Assembly (NCBI GenBank): GCA_044228505.1
Contig: JBGAUT010000002.1
Coordinates: 248,001-312,000, forward strand
Origin: JAEUKA01 sp044228505
GTDB lineage: Bacteria > Myxococcota_A > Polyangia > Palsa-1104 > JAEUJZ01
DNA: 64,000 bases
Reading direction: 5' to 3'
Shown: positions 25,048 through 34,170 of the stretch, piece by piece
Position numbering within the stretch: position 1 is the first letter of the stretch
Layout: every line of letters starts with the position of its first letter
Notes under the pieces: model-generated
What the model was told of the DNA's origin: nothing
Databases searched by the model: none
Seen by the model: only the letters and a program-made list of their open reading frames with translations
Position numbers and translations under genes: made by a program

Positions 25048-25110
25048 CCGGACGAGATCCGGTAAAAGCCGGACGAAATCCGGGAAAGTCCGGATCAAAT
25101 CGGGTCGCGG
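25048..25110. repeat. Three further 21-bp repeats of a different sequence
   Basis: Core CCGGACGARATCCGG occurs at 25048-25062 and 25069-25083, with a degenerate third copy (CCGGATCAAATCGGG) at 25090-25104. The period is again exactly 21 bp. Each core has outer dyad CCGG/CCGG. It starts 16 bp after the first array and 150 bp before the gene at 25260. The remaining 25111-25259 shows no other structure beyond a GAAAGG ribosome-binding site. Confidence 0.8.
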
Positions 25111-25259
25111 CTGGGCTTCGTTTGAGCCTTCTCAGACGAGGTCTAGCCATCTCCGCTGTCAAATCTTGGTGCCAACATGGGCTGGCCCACTGGTTGCTGA
25201 AAGGTCCACCTGTTCGTCCACAAGGGCGGACATCCAGCAACCTCCGAAAGGACCGCACC

Positions 25260-25877
25260 ATGGCTGACTACTTTCCCCCGCGTGATGGCGATATGTTGAT
25301 CTGGCTGAAGAACTTCAGCGACAAGCTACCCGGGCACCAAAAGGATCTCGGGTTGACCGATGCCCAGGTGAAGTCAATGCAGGGAAGCTGCGATCAGCTT
25401 TCCAGCGCGATTACCGCCAACCAGAAAAAGCAGGCCGAATACCAAGCGCAGATCGCGACCACCAATGCAGTGCGCGAAAGCGCTCTACCCGGCCTACGTG
25501 CCGGCATTCGCCTGATCAAAGCGCAGCCCGGCTTCGCCCAAAAGCCTGCCATCGGTCCAGACCTTGGCATCGTGACCGCGACGAACCAGCTCACCACAGC
25601 GCAGCACCAGGTGAACGGCTCCGCAGAAGTGCAGCGCGGTCGGGTTCGGATTCAGTTTCGAAAAGGACCGTTCGACAGCGTCAACGTCTACTCCCGTCGC
25701 CCTGGCCAGGTCGAGTGGACCTTCCTAGCGCGTGATACCCACACGCCCTACGACGACTGTACCCCGCTCGCGCAGCCCGGTGTCCCCGAGACGAGAGAAT
25801 ACCGACTTGTCGGTGTCTGCAAAGACCAAGAGCAGGGCCTCCCCAGCGACATCCTGCATGTCACCTGTAGCGGATAG
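25260..25877 (+). CDS. Hypothetical protein with helical N-terminus and FN3-like C-terminus
   Basis: 205 residues starting MADYFPPRDGDMLIWLKNFSDKL. AAAGG lies upstream of ATG 25260. The first 75 residues are helical and polar with no signal peptide. The region 130-205 (GRVRIQFRKGPFDSVNVYSRRPGQVEWTFLARDTHTPYDDC ... EYRLVGVCKDQEQG) has the strand pattern of a fibronectin type III domain. Similar 200-residue proteins starting with a DxxFLxWxxNF segment occur across environmental bacteria, with no known function. It is the first gene after the 21-bp arrays and could be their regulated target. Confidence 0.72.
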   Translation: MADYFPPRDGDMLIWLKNFSDKLPGHQKDLGLTDAQVKSMQGSCDQLSSAITANQKKQAEYQAQIATTNAVRESALPGLRAGIRLIKAQPGFAQKPAIGPDLGIVTATNQLTTAQHQVNGSAEVQRGRVRIQFRKGPFDSVNVYSRRPGQVEWTFLARDTHTPYDDCTPLAQPGVPETREYRLVGVCKDQEQGLPSDILHVTCSG

Positions 25878-25895
25878 CGGGTGGGCGAGGGGGCG

Positions 25896-27173
25896 TTAGG
25901 CTTGTTTTTGGGCGGCGAGCTGGGCTCGCTTGGCCGGGGCGAGCTGCAGGTCAGAGGTCAGCCAGGCTCCGCCTGACTTCATCGGCAGCCGACGGAACGA
26001 GCTGAGTACGAAGTCGACATCGGCGGCGGCATCGGCGGTGGGTACGTAGGGTGGGGTCGCCACGCCAAAGCGGAACACCTTGCCGTCTTTGTCACAGAGC
26101 CAGCGCGCCACGGTATGGGTCGGTACACCACCGAGCAGCATGCTGACGGAAACCGCGATCGCGATTCGACCACCTTCATTGCCACCCGGCGGATCGATCG
26201 GCTCCGAGCTGATCTCGATGTTGGTGGCACCGTTTTGCTGCCACTCGGCGATCTGCTGCTGCACCATTTCGGCGAGCTTGGCCTGACGCGTCTCGGGCGA
26301 CAGATTGACTCCGGCGACCAAGCGAACATCGAGCATCTGCGGATCATCGGCACCTTCCAAGATCACCCGCGACAGAAGCTGGACGCCCGCCGGAACCGGC
26401 AGCACGCCATCGGGAATCGGCAGATAGCGCGGCGGAACCTTGATCGCGCAGCCGATCTGCGGAAGCTCGATCTCGGCACCGACCGCAGGCAGGGCCGGTG
26501 CTGGGTTGGTCACCGCCAGCGCTTCTTTGCTGAGCCCGAGCAGCCACTTGACCGCCTTGCGAACGCAGGTCAGCGGATGGGTCGGGAACTTGTCGTCATG
26601 CGCCGGATCATCAAAGTGCGTCTGCCCAAGCTTGCGGCGGACCTTCGGTAGACCCTCACCCGGATTTTGCTGAAGCGCCAGCGTCAGGAGCTGGTTTTCG
26701 CGATAGCCGGTCTGCTGGCTGTGCTGAAACACCGTGATGTCGAGCAGGCCGTTGCCAAGCGGTACCAGGATATTGCCGACGACCGCTTCGAGGATTGGCT
26801 CGTAGGCGACGCGCCGCAGGATGTACAGACACTCCACCCCATCGAGGGTGACGTACTCCACGGAAATGAGCGGAGAGAACTCCGGGTCGGTGGTTCGCAC
26901 CGGCGGCCGCTGGGTTCCCTGCTGCACTTGGATCTGGTGATAGTGCTGCTCAAAGCCGTAGCGTGCGTGACGCTCGATGTCGCGGCGCTGCTCAGCGGCA
27001 AATTCCTTGCGGAAGTCGGCGCGCCAGGGAGCGTGAATGATGTGCCAACCGACCTTGTGCTCCTCATCGAGGAGGACGATGCGGCGGTCCTGCTGCTCTT
27101 GGACCTTCCAGCCGTCGGGAATGGCGAAGCGAACACCGGGGAGACCTTGTTTCAAATCGTCTATAAAGCCCAT
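25896..27173 (-). CDS. Hypothetical protein, 425 aa, two similar halves
   Basis: No signal peptide or membrane helix. I do not recognise the family. Both halves contain an IPDGW / IPDGVLPVPAGV-like motif followed by strands and a helix (residues 17-150 and about 250-400), suggesting an internal duplication of a compact alpha/beta domain of the type seen in proteins with DUF1795/PsbP-like folds, which is speculative. It lies downstream of ruvB on the same strand, 54 bp away. The end is an Ala/Gln/Lys-rich tail. Confidence 0.65.
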   Translation of the reverse strand: MGFIDDLKQGLPGVRFAIPDGWKVQEQQDRRIVLLDEEHKVGWHIIHAPWRADFRKEFAAEQRRDIERHARYGFEQHYHQIQVQQGTQRPPVRTTDPEFSPLISVEYVTLDGVECLYILRRVAYEPILEAVVGNILVPLGNGLLDITVFQHSQQTGYRENQLLTLALQQNPGEGLPKVRRKLGQTHFDDPAHDDKFPTHPLTCVRKAVKWLLGLSKEALAVTNPAPALPAVGAEIELPQIGCAIKVPPRYLPIPDGVLPVPAGVQLLSRVILEGADDPQMLDVRLVAGVNLSPETRQAKLAEMVQQQIAEWQQNGATNIEISSEPIDPPGGNEGGRIAIAVSVSMLLGGVPTHTVARWLCDKDGKVFRFGVATPPYVPTADAAADVDFVLSSFRRLPMKSGGAWLTSDLQLAPAKRAQLAAQKQA

Positions 27174-27227
27174 GGAATCCTCACTCTATCACGAGCCTCC
27201 CATCCGTCTAAAAGCCAATCTACGTCG

Positions 27228-28376
27228 TCACCACAGCCGCTGCTGACCGGCCGGGGGGGTGACTGGCTCAGGTAGTCCCAGGTGCTCGTAGGCGCGCCGC
27301 GTGGCCACCCGTCCGCGTGGGGTTCGGGACAAAAAACCTTCTTGGATGAGGTAGGGCTCGTAGACGTCTTCGATGGTATCGGACTCTTCGGAAACCGCCG
27401 CCGCCAGCGACTCGACGCCGACCGGCCCACCATCGAAGCGCTCGATCACGGCGCGGAGCAGGGCGCGATCCATGTCATCCAGGCCCTGCTTGTCGACGCC
27501 CAAGCGATCGAGCCAGCGTCCGCAGTACGGCTCATCGACCGCGCCGTTTTGTTCTACCTCGGCAAAGTCGCGGACTCGACGCAGCAGGCGGTTGGCAATG
27601 CGGGGAGTGCCTCGGGCGCGCTGACCAATGGTGTGACAGGCGGCGGCACTCACCTCGACTTGGAGGCGGAGCGCCGAGCACCGCACGATCTCGGCCAGCT
27701 CGACGGGTGAGTAGTAGTCGAGGCGGAGCACGATCCCAAAGCGATCGCGGAGCGGCGAGGTCAAAAGCCCGGTGCGCGTGGTGGCACCAACGAGCGTAAA
27801 GCGCGGCAGCGCCATGTGGAGAAGCTGCGCGGCGGGGCCCTCACCGACTGGAATTTCGATTCGATAGTCTTCCATCGCCGGATATAGGTATTCCTCGACC
27901 ACGGGCTGCAGGCGATGGATCTCATCAATAAAGAGCACGTCCCGTTCACCCAAGCTGGTGAGGTAGCTGGCGAGCGTTCCTTTGTGATCGATGGCGGGTG
28001 CCCCGACAGGCCGTAGCGCGACCCCGAGGGCCGAGGAGATAAGGTGCGCCAGGGTGGTCTTGCCAAGGCCCGGCGGACCGCAGAACAGGACGTGATCCAA
28101 GGCTTCCCCGCGACGACGAGCGGCTTCGACAAAGACCTTCAGGTTGTCCACGACCTTGCGCTGGCCGATGTACTCATCAAAGCTGCGCGGGCGGAGCGCG
28201 GCATCGAAGGCATCCTCATGGGCGGCGCGGCCCGGATGGAGGTCGGCGGCGCGGCCTTGGGGCCGACTGTGATCGGCTGGGCCTAGCTTGGCAGAGCCGG
28301 AGCTTGAGATCGCATGCCGGACCGAAGACTCGGCAGGCTCGGCATCGACATGACGTTTGCGCGGCATGGCCGACAT
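27228..28376 (-). CDS. ruvB: Holliday junction branch migration helicase subunit RuvB
   Basis: About 382 residues. AAA+ motor that drives RuvA-bound Holliday junctions. Motifs are LRPRSFDEYIGQ, Walker A GPPGLGKTTL, Walker B LFIDEIHRL, sensor 1 VGATTRTGLL and sensor 2 RGTPRIANRLLRR, followed by the winged-helix domain ending LIQEGFLSRTPRGR. The N-terminal 60 residues before the conserved core are longer than usual. The start is ATG 28376 or ATG 28367; longer in-frame starts lack support. No ruvA or ruvC is adjacent. Divergent from the gene at 28585 across about 208 bp with no obvious promoter motif. Confidence 0.93.
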   Translation of the reverse strand: MSAMPRKRHVDAEPAESSVRHAISSSGSAKLGPADHSRPQGRAADLHPGRAAHEDAFDAALRPRSFDEYIGQRKVVDNLKVFVEAARRRGEALDHVLFCGPPGLGKTTLAHLISSALGVALRPVGAPAIDHKGTLASYLTSLGERDVLFIDEIHRLQPVVEEYLYPAMEDYRIEIPVGEGPAAQLLHMALPRFTLVGATTRTGLLTSPLRDRFGIVLRLDYYSPVELAEIVRCSALRLQVEVSAAACHTIGQRARGTPRIANRLLRRVRDFAEVEQNGAVDEPYCGRWLDRLGVDKQGLDDMDRALLRAVIERFDGGPVGVESLAAAVSEESDTIEDVYEPYLIQEGFLSRTPRGRVATRRAYEHLGLPEPVTPPAGQQRLW

Positions 28377-28584
28377 CGTGCCACATCGGCTCATCATCCC
28401 AAGCGGGCAAAGCGGCCAGAGACTGCTGATGCTGACCGGGGTGTGAGCGGCGCGGACTCGGCCAAAAACTGACGTAACGGCAGATTTTTTCAGCTTTTCA
28501 AATTTGTCGTCGGATATCTGCAAGATGCCATGGTAAAGTGAGATGCGGTTGCCTATCCGCAGCCACTAGGTATCGGGGGTATGA

Positions 28585-31500
28585 ATGGCCTTGCGCAGCT
28601 CTGACCCGCCTAAGCCAGGGACCGGGCCGAGCCCACCCAGTGCAAAACCAGGACAACGCGGTGTCACACTCGGTAGTCTGGATGACGACGATGATGATCG
28701 CCGAGCGAGTCCGGGCAAGATCCGTCTGACCAGCGAAGGCCGTGCACCGGTTCTGCCACCGGCTCGTCCGACACCGGGTCCACCGGCACCACCGGCTCGT
28801 CCGGCACCGGGTCCACCGACGCGGCCCGCGCTCAACCTACCGGGAAGCTCGGCACCACCGGGGGCACCGACCGTCACAACCGCCAATATGGGTGGTGCGC
28901 CAGCGGGAATGGGCGCACCCACGGTTCGCAACGGTCCGGCCCTGCCACCTGCTGCGCCTGCACCGAGTAACAGTCTCGCGGACGACCCAGGCGAAGCGAC
29001 GATGATGCTGGCGCAGCCGGTGATTCCAACCCCCAAAGACGACGGCGAATCGACGCGGATGCTGTCGGGTCCGCTGCCGGGGATGCACTTTGCGGCACCG
29101 ACTGGCGGCAGCCAAAACGAATCGACCACGCTGGGCAATGCGGCTGATTACGATCTGCCGGGGATCGCGAAATCGCTCGGCGCACAGGGCAAGCCGAGTG
29201 GCGGCAAGCTCAAGCCGATCGCCGAGGTCAAGGCCAAGCACAAGGTCAAGATTGCGCCGACCGATCCCCAGCGCCGGATGTTCCAGCAAGAGGCCGCTGA
29301 GCGTCGAGCTGGTGAGACGAGCGGATTCCTCGATAAGGTCAAAGAGGCCTCGGGGCTGTTTAAGCTCACCGGCGGTGGTCAGCAGTACGATGCCCCAGCC
29401 GAGGGCACCATGGTTGGCCAGTTCCTTGGCTTTGCGGCGCTGGCCGAAGGCATGGGCGGGCCAGCCAAAGATCCGACGGCGGACACCAAAGAGGCGGTCG
29501 AGCAAGCGCCGATTTTGGCCGGACTGAACCCTCAGTTCATTGCGGACGCGGTGCGTACCGGAGACATCAAGCTGGTGGACTGTGGCCGCGATCATTTGAT
29601 CGAGATCGGTGGTCGTGCGCTGCTGGTGCTGGATGGACAGGTGGCGCTGGCGCGCTTCAGTCCGCAGGTGCTGTCGAGCGAGCGGGCGGCGCAGGCGTCG
29701 TATGTCCAGGGTGATAAAAACGCCGAAAAGCGGGAGTACAACCGTCGCCAAGAAGTCGGTCCCCTGATTCGGCTTGCGGAAAGTAACCTCGGGCTGTTTG
29801 CCGAAGGCGATCTGCTGAGCCTCGATCTGGCCGGGCCCAATCAGGTGGGCCTGGCGGCGTACTCGGTGACGCCGGTGCGGGCGCTATCGATCTCGCTGAC
29901 GCGGCTCGATACCTGGCGTCGCACCTATCACTTCTTCGCAGAGCGTATCCGTCGCGGTGCCGATGCGGCCCGCAGTCGCCTGGATGCTTCGACGGGCGCA
30001 CGCGGCATGATCGCGGACTTTTTCATTCGCCACGGTTTTTCGATCGGTATGTCGCTGCGGGTGCGCATCCTCAGCAAGTGCATCGAGTGCTACGAGTGTG
30101 AAAAAGCCTGCGAAAAGCGCTATGGCGTCAAGCGACTGTCCCTTGGTGGCAAGGTGCTTGGCGGGTTGGACTTTGTAGACTGCTGCCGTACCTGCGTCGA
30201 TCAGCGCTGCGTGGACGTGTGCGGCTACGACTCGATCAAGTTCGACACCGAAAAGGGCGAGGTCGTCATCAGCGAAGACCTCTGCACCGGCTGCGGTATG
30301 TGCGCGCTGGCGTGTCCCTACGACGCCATCGAGATGCAAGAGCTCGACGAAAAACCGCTCCTGCTGTTGCGGCTTCAGAAGGAAAAGAAGCTCGACTGGG
30401 GCGATAACAAGCCGCGCAAAGCCAAGCCCCGTCGGATCGCCAGCAAGTGCGATCACTGCGCCAGCTTTGAAGACCAAGCGTGTATTTCGGCTTGTCCGAC
30501 CGACGCCATCGTCGAGATGTCACCCGAAGTGGCATTCGTCGATCGCACGCTGGAGCAGTCCGAGGTCGCCAAGGGCGGCTTCGAGCGCAGCGCGCTGTTC
30601 CGTCCCGGTGAGCTGTTCGACCCCAAGATGTTCTTCCAGGGCTTGTCAGAAGCCGACGACAACGCCCGCGCCACCGACAAAAAGAGCGGCGGCGTGCTGT
30701 GGACGATCGCTTGGGTGATCGGCTTTATCGGCTTCTTCATCTGCCTGGGCGAGATCTTGCTTCGTCGCTACGAAGACCTGCGGACGCTGTCGTTCGATTT
30801 TTGGTATCAGCGCCGCTTTGTCTTCCCCGGTCCCGACGAGATGGACATGGCGCTAAACCAAGTCGGCTATCGTCCATACGATCAGCTGGGCTTGTGGCTC
30901 GCCTATCTGGGCAGCACCCTGATGTTTTCGTCGATGTTCTACTCGGCAAGAAAGTGGGTGCCGGGTATTAAGAAGCTCGGTGCGCAGCGGAGCTGGTTTA
31001 ACTATCACGTCTGGTCGGGGGCGATCGGTCCGATGCTGGTGCTGCTCCATAGCGCGGGTCGACTCGATAACTGGGTGTCGATCGCGGTCTGGTCGATGGT
31101 GGCGGCGGTGCTGTCGGGTCTGGTGGGGCGATTCATTACTACCGTCATGCCCGAGCGTGCCTCACGAGCGGAGCTGCGCATGGCCGACCTGGAGCGCAAG
31201 CTGGGCGACTTGCGCAATCGTCACGGCGGGGTAAACGTCGCCGATCGGTTCTATCAAGGACTGCGGCAGCGCTACTCGCGGGTTTCCGATCCGAAGATGT
31301 CGGGGGTTGTCGCTGGGGTGCTGGCGCTTACGATCTACGTGCGCGACGTCTTGGTTCGGCCGTTCCGCTCGACGCTGCTGCGTAGCAAGCTGTCCGGAAT
31401 CAAGGATCAGAAGGCTCGCAGCATGGTTGCCACCGTTGCCACGGAGATGGCCGAAATCGAGTGCCGTCGTGTCCTTCTGCCTCGCATCGAGCCGATGTTC

Positions 31501-31605
31501 CGCGAGTGGAAGCTTATCCACATTCCGTTCGCGATCATCCTGACCATCGTGGGCGGCATTCACATCTTCATCGAGGCGAAGAAGCTCCTCGGCGGCGCCA
31601 TGTAG
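28585..31605 (+). CDS. Cyclic-nucleotide-like / four-cluster ferredoxin / di-haem membrane fusion protein
   Basis: 1006 residues. Residues 1-230 are Pro-rich and disordered. Residues 315-445 look like a degenerate cyclic-nucleotide-binding beta-roll (IKLVDCGRDHLIEIGGRALLVLDGQVALARF, LFAEGDLLSLDLAG). Residues 499-637 carry four [4Fe-4S] motifs: C499/502/505/509; C534/537/542/546; C567/570/573/577 ending CP; C622/625/633/637 ending CP. Membrane helices start near 703. H808 and H822, and H979 and H993, are each 14 apart (H-x13-H), the spacing that holds two b-haems across a membrane. It is therefore predicted to pass electrons from the clusters through haems across the membrane. The two following genes may be in the same unit. 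Confidence 0.85.
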   Translation: MALRSSDPPKPGTGPSPPSAKPGQRGVTLGSLDDDDDDRRASPGKIRLTSEGRAPVLPPARPTPGPPAPPARPAPGPPTRPALNLPGSSAPPGAPTVTTANMGGAPAGMGAPTVRNGPALPPAAPAPSNSLADDPGEATMMLAQPVIPTPKDDGESTRMLSGPLPGMHFAAPTGGSQNESTTLGNAADYDLPGIAKSLGAQGKPSGGKLKPIAEVKAKHKVKIAPTDPQRRMFQQEAAERRAGETSGFLDKVKEASGLFKLTGGGQQYDAPAEGTMVGQFLGFAALAEGMGGPAKDPTADTKEAVEQAPILAGLNPQFIADAVRTGDIKLVDCGRDHLIEIGGRALLVLDGQVALARFSPQVLSSERAAQASYVQGDKNAEKREYNRRQEVGPLIRLAESNLGLFAEGDLLSLDLAGPNQVGLAAYSVTPVRALSISLTRLDTWRRTYHFFAERIRRGADAARSRLDASTGARGMIADFFIRHGFSIGMSLRVRILSKCIECYECEKACEKRYGVKRLSLGGKVLGGLDFVDCCRTCVDQRCVDVCGYDSIKFDTEKGEVVISEDLCTGCGMCALACPYDAIEMQELDEKPLLLLRLQKEKKLDWGDNKPRKAKPRRIASKCDHCASFEDQACISACPTDAIVEMSPEVAFVDRTLEQSEVAKGGFERSALFRPGELFDPKMFFQGLSEADDNARATDKKSGGVLWTIAWVIGFIGFFICLGEILLRRYEDLRTLSFDFWYQRRFVFPGPDEMDMALNQVGYRPYDQLGLWLAYLGSTLMFSSMFYSARKWVPGIKKLGAQRSWFNYHVWSGAIGPMLVLLHSAGRLDNWVSIAVWSMVAAVLSGLVGRFITTVMPERASRAELRMADLERKLGDLRNRHGGVNVADRFYQGLRQRYSRVSDPKMSGVVAGVLALTIYVRDVLVRPFRSTLLRSKLSGIKDQKARSMVATVATEMAEIECRRVLLPRIEPMFREWKLIHIPFAIILTIVGGIHIFIEAKKLLGGAM

Positions 31606-31758
31606 ACCGGACCCAAATCGGCGCAACACCCCACAAAAACACCGTAAATCCTTGGCGACACAGGGATTTGCTTGCTCGGTCCCTGGTTCAGGCTGCAAAA
31701 TCACATACGGCACTCTCTAAGTAGCGCGCACGATCGCGTGCCCGGTGAAGAGATACAC

Positions 31759-33729
31759 ATGGCGATGGACAAAACCCAACCCAAGAGCGCAGCGCCCTCG
31801 CAACCCAAGAGCAAGCCGGCCCCGGCCCTGTCCGGCAGCGCCAGGCCGTTTCTGCTCCGCAAGCGGAACAGCACCCAGGTGCTTCGTTGCCCGGATCTGT
31901 CGACGCTACGGCAGTGGATCGCCGAAAAACGGCTGACCCGAGATGACGAAGTGTCTCGTTCGGGCCAAAAGTGGCGCAAGATGGGCACCATCGTCGAGTT
32001 CGAGTCGCTGTTTTACAGCGTCGATCAAGAGCGAATGGCTCGACGCAAGGCACAAGGGGTTGAAACCAGCACTCCTGCCGCTTCAGTCCCCTCGGAACAG
32101 CCACCCACCAGCGCCGAAAAAGCGGCCGCCCAGCCCGTGGGAGCAGCCAAGACCGAGGCCGCTGCTGAAAAGCCGGCGATCGGCACTCTCAAGGTGACGC
32201 CACCGGGACTCAATCAGGTGAGCGGCAACCTGAGCCTGATGCGATTGGCGCGACCCGGCAGCGGCAAGGGCAAACCGGCACCGACACCACCTGGTCTGTC
32301 GAGTAGCGCGGCGGCAGCCAAGCGCGCCCAGGACGGCAAGGGTGCCGAGGCCAGCCCAGCCAGCGAAAAAGCGGCAGCACCTTCGGCGGCGCCGGCTCAG
32401 CCAGCTCGGGTTGAAGCAAGCAAGGCGGCCCCTGCGAAGCCGGCCTCCGGCAAGCCCGATTCGACCAAGGTCGAGACGACCAAATCGGACGGTCCCACTG
32501 CCGTATTCAAGCGCGGCCCAGGGGATGACCTGGACGATAACGACGCGACCCGTCGCATGGAGCGTGACTCGAAGACGACGGACAAGCAGAAGCCGACCGA
32601 TCCGGTGGAAGATGCGATCAAGCGCAGCGATCCGGTGCCGCGAGCACTGCAAGAAGCTCGCGACGTCACCCAGAAGATCACCGCCAGCGAGCCCGATGAA
32701 TACGAGATGATCGAGCGGCAGGCAGCCCGCAGGCGCAATGGCATTCTGCTGCTGGTGGCTGGCGGCGCGGCGCTGGGATTGTATTACCTGCTCGGGAGCG
32801 ATCAACCGACGACCACGACGACTCCCACCAATCCGCCAACCATCGAACAGAAGGGCGCGGACGTGGGTCCGACGGCAAGCGTTGGCAATACCGCTCCGAA
32901 GCCGATTGTGGAGCCGCTGCCGACCTCGCCCAGCGCAGCGGCCCCGAATCCGACGCTGGTGACGCCGACACCGATTGCCAAACCGGTGGCGCTGCCGACT
33001 GCCAATGCGCCGATTGGTCCTGCTCCGGCACCGACGGTGGCAGTGAAGCCGCCCGCACCAACCGTGACGCCACTGCCCACGGCCACCCCACTGCCCCCCA
33101 CGGCGACGGCTGCGGCCAAGCCAAATCCTCCGGCAGTTGCTCCTGCCCCAGCGGTGGCAGCGAAACCACCGGTTCCGACGGTGGCCCCCACGGCGACGGC
33201 TGCGGCCAAGCCGGCTGCGCCAGCGCCAGCGCCAACGGCTGCTGTACCTGCTTCGGGAACGAAGATCACCTCCGACGAGGTTCGGAAGATCATCGAGCAG
33301 GACATTCCCAAGACGTTCGATGGACAGATCGAGCTAGCCAACAAGTTCTTCGAGCGTGGCAAGTACGATCAGGCGCTGGCGGTCTATCAGCTCATGCTGA
33401 CCTATGCGCCCAACGTCCCGGCGATTCACAAGGCGCTCGGCGACATCGCGTTCGAGCGGAATCAGGCCGATCAGGCGCTCGCCCACTACAATCAGTCGAT
33501 CCAGATCCGTCCGTCCTATTCCGCCGCAGAGTTTGGGCTGGGCAAGACCTATCACCGTCTGAAAAACGACAAAGATCAGGCCATTGCGCACTATCAGAAG
33601 TACCTGGAACTCAATCCCAAAGGCTCGGCGGCAGCGATGTGTCGCGATGGGATTGTGAAGCTGGGTGGCACGGTGCCTGCCCCTGCCCCTGCTGCGGCCC
33701 CCACCCCGGCTCCCGCGATCGTTCCGTAG
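31759..33729 (+). CDS. GYF-like, single-TM, TPR protein
   Basis: 656 residues from ATG 31759. The N-terminal region (about 30-85: RKRNSTQVLRCPDLSTLRQWIAEKRLTRDDEVSRSG style) is a GYF_2-like domain frequent in myxobacterial regulatory proteins. A long Ala/Pro/Lys low-complexity segment follows, then one membrane helix (NGILLLVAGGAALGLYYLLG), a Pro/Thr/Ala linker, and at the C-terminus three TPR-like helix pairs (KYDQALAVYQLMLTYAPNVPA, QADQALAHYNQSIQIRPSYSA, KDQAIAHYQKYLELNPKGS). It probably scaffolds partners on both membrane sides. The 153-bp gap upstream contains a weak AAATCC/GGATTT hairpin. Confidence 0.78.
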   Translation: MAMDKTQPKSAAPSQPKSKPAPALSGSARPFLLRKRNSTQVLRCPDLSTLRQWIAEKRLTRDDEVSRSGQKWRKMGTIVEFESLFYSVDQERMARRKAQGVETSTPAASVPSEQPPTSAEKAAAQPVGAAKTEAAAEKPAIGTLKVTPPGLNQVSGNLSLMRLARPGSGKGKPAPTPPGLSSSAAAAKRAQDGKGAEASPASEKAAAPSAAPAQPARVEASKAAPAKPASGKPDSTKVETTKSDGPTAVFKRGPGDDLDDNDATRRMERDSKTTDKQKPTDPVEDAIKRSDPVPRALQEARDVTQKITASEPDEYEMIERQAARRRNGILLLVAGGAALGLYYLLGSDQPTTTTTPTNPPTIEQKGADVGPTASVGNTAPKPIVEPLPTSPSAAAPNPTLVTPTPIAKPVALPTANAPIGPAPAPTVAVKPPAPTVTPLPTATPLPPTATAAAKPNPPAVAPAPAVAAKPPVPTVAPTATAAAKPAAPAPAPTAAVPASGTKITSDEVRKIIEQDIPKTFDGQIELANKFFERGKYDQALAVYQLMLTYAPNVPAIHKALGDIAFERNQADQALAHYNQSIQIRPSYSAAEFGLGKTYHRLKNDKDQAIAHYQKYLELNPKGSAAAMCRDGIVKLGGTVPAPAPAAAPTPAPAIVP

Positions 33730-33813
33730 ACGGCAGTTTGAAGGACGGCCCGCCAGACCCTGCCCGCCCGGCCCAGCTTGTGATAGACATTCCCGCAGCG
33801 AGAGGAAATTCCC

Positions 33814-34137
33814 ATGACAATCAGCAAGCCTTCTGGAGCAGAAGAAGAGTACTTTGCCCGTGAGGAAGCCGCCCGTCGGCAGCGCGAGGCGCTTGAGAAC
33901 GCCAAAAAGATGGAGCAGGCCGAGCGAGAGGCTGCCAAGAAGCTTCACTACATGAAGTGCCCCAAGTGCGGGCTCGATCTCAAAGAGATCAGCTTCAAGG
34001 GCGTGAGCATCGACAAGTGCTTCCACTGCGGCGGCATGTGGTTCGATGACCAAGAGTTCGAGACTCTCGTCGGACACGAGCAGACCAACATCTTCTCTTC
34101 GATCGTGAACGTGTTTCGGGCAAAGAAGGTCACCTGA
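33814..34137 (+). CDS. Small zinc-ribbon (zf-TFIIB type) protein
   Basis: 107 residues. A charged helical N-terminus (coiled-coil-like, 10-45) precedes a zinc ribbon C49/C52...C69/C72 with CPKCGLDL and CFHCGGMWFDDQEFETL, the zf-TFIIB signature of small bacterial proteins of unknown role. AGAGGAAA precedes ATG 33814. It follows the GYF/TPR gene by 84 bp and probably shares its transcript. Confidence 0.82.
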   Translation: MTISKPSGAEEEYFAREEAARRQREALENAKKMEQAEREAAKKLHYMKCPKCGLDLKEISFKGVSIDKCFHCGGMWFDDQEFETLVGHEQTNIFSSIVNVFRAKKVT

Positions 34138-34145
34138 CAGCGGGC

Positions 34146-34164
34146 GGCCTGTGTGCTACAGGCC
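34146..34164 (+). promoter_or_regulatory. Hairpin directly upstream of the rpe start
   Basis: GGCCTGT (34146-34152) pairs with ACAGGCC (34158-34164) around GTGCT, ending 6 bp before ATG 34171. It occupies the place of a Shine-Dalgarno sequence, so it may terminate the upstream zinc-ribbon transcript or restrict rpe translation. No U-run follows. Confidence 0.45.
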
Positions 34165-34170
34165 CCTTGC

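Noticed and set aside
24814..25065. 83-residue repetitive protein encoded by the 21-bp array
   Set aside because: The frame is open only because 21 is a multiple of three, the invariant decamer is a DNA-level dyad, and the minus strand is equally open. Kept as the alternative in the array finding.
24844..25110. CRISPR array
   Set aside because: Units are contiguous 21-bp repeats without unique spacers, and no cas genes are nearby.
28837..29751. 304-codon minus-strand frame opposite the four-cluster ferredoxin protein
   Set aside because: Composition is Arg/His-rich without domain structure, and it lies opposite a real coding sequence.
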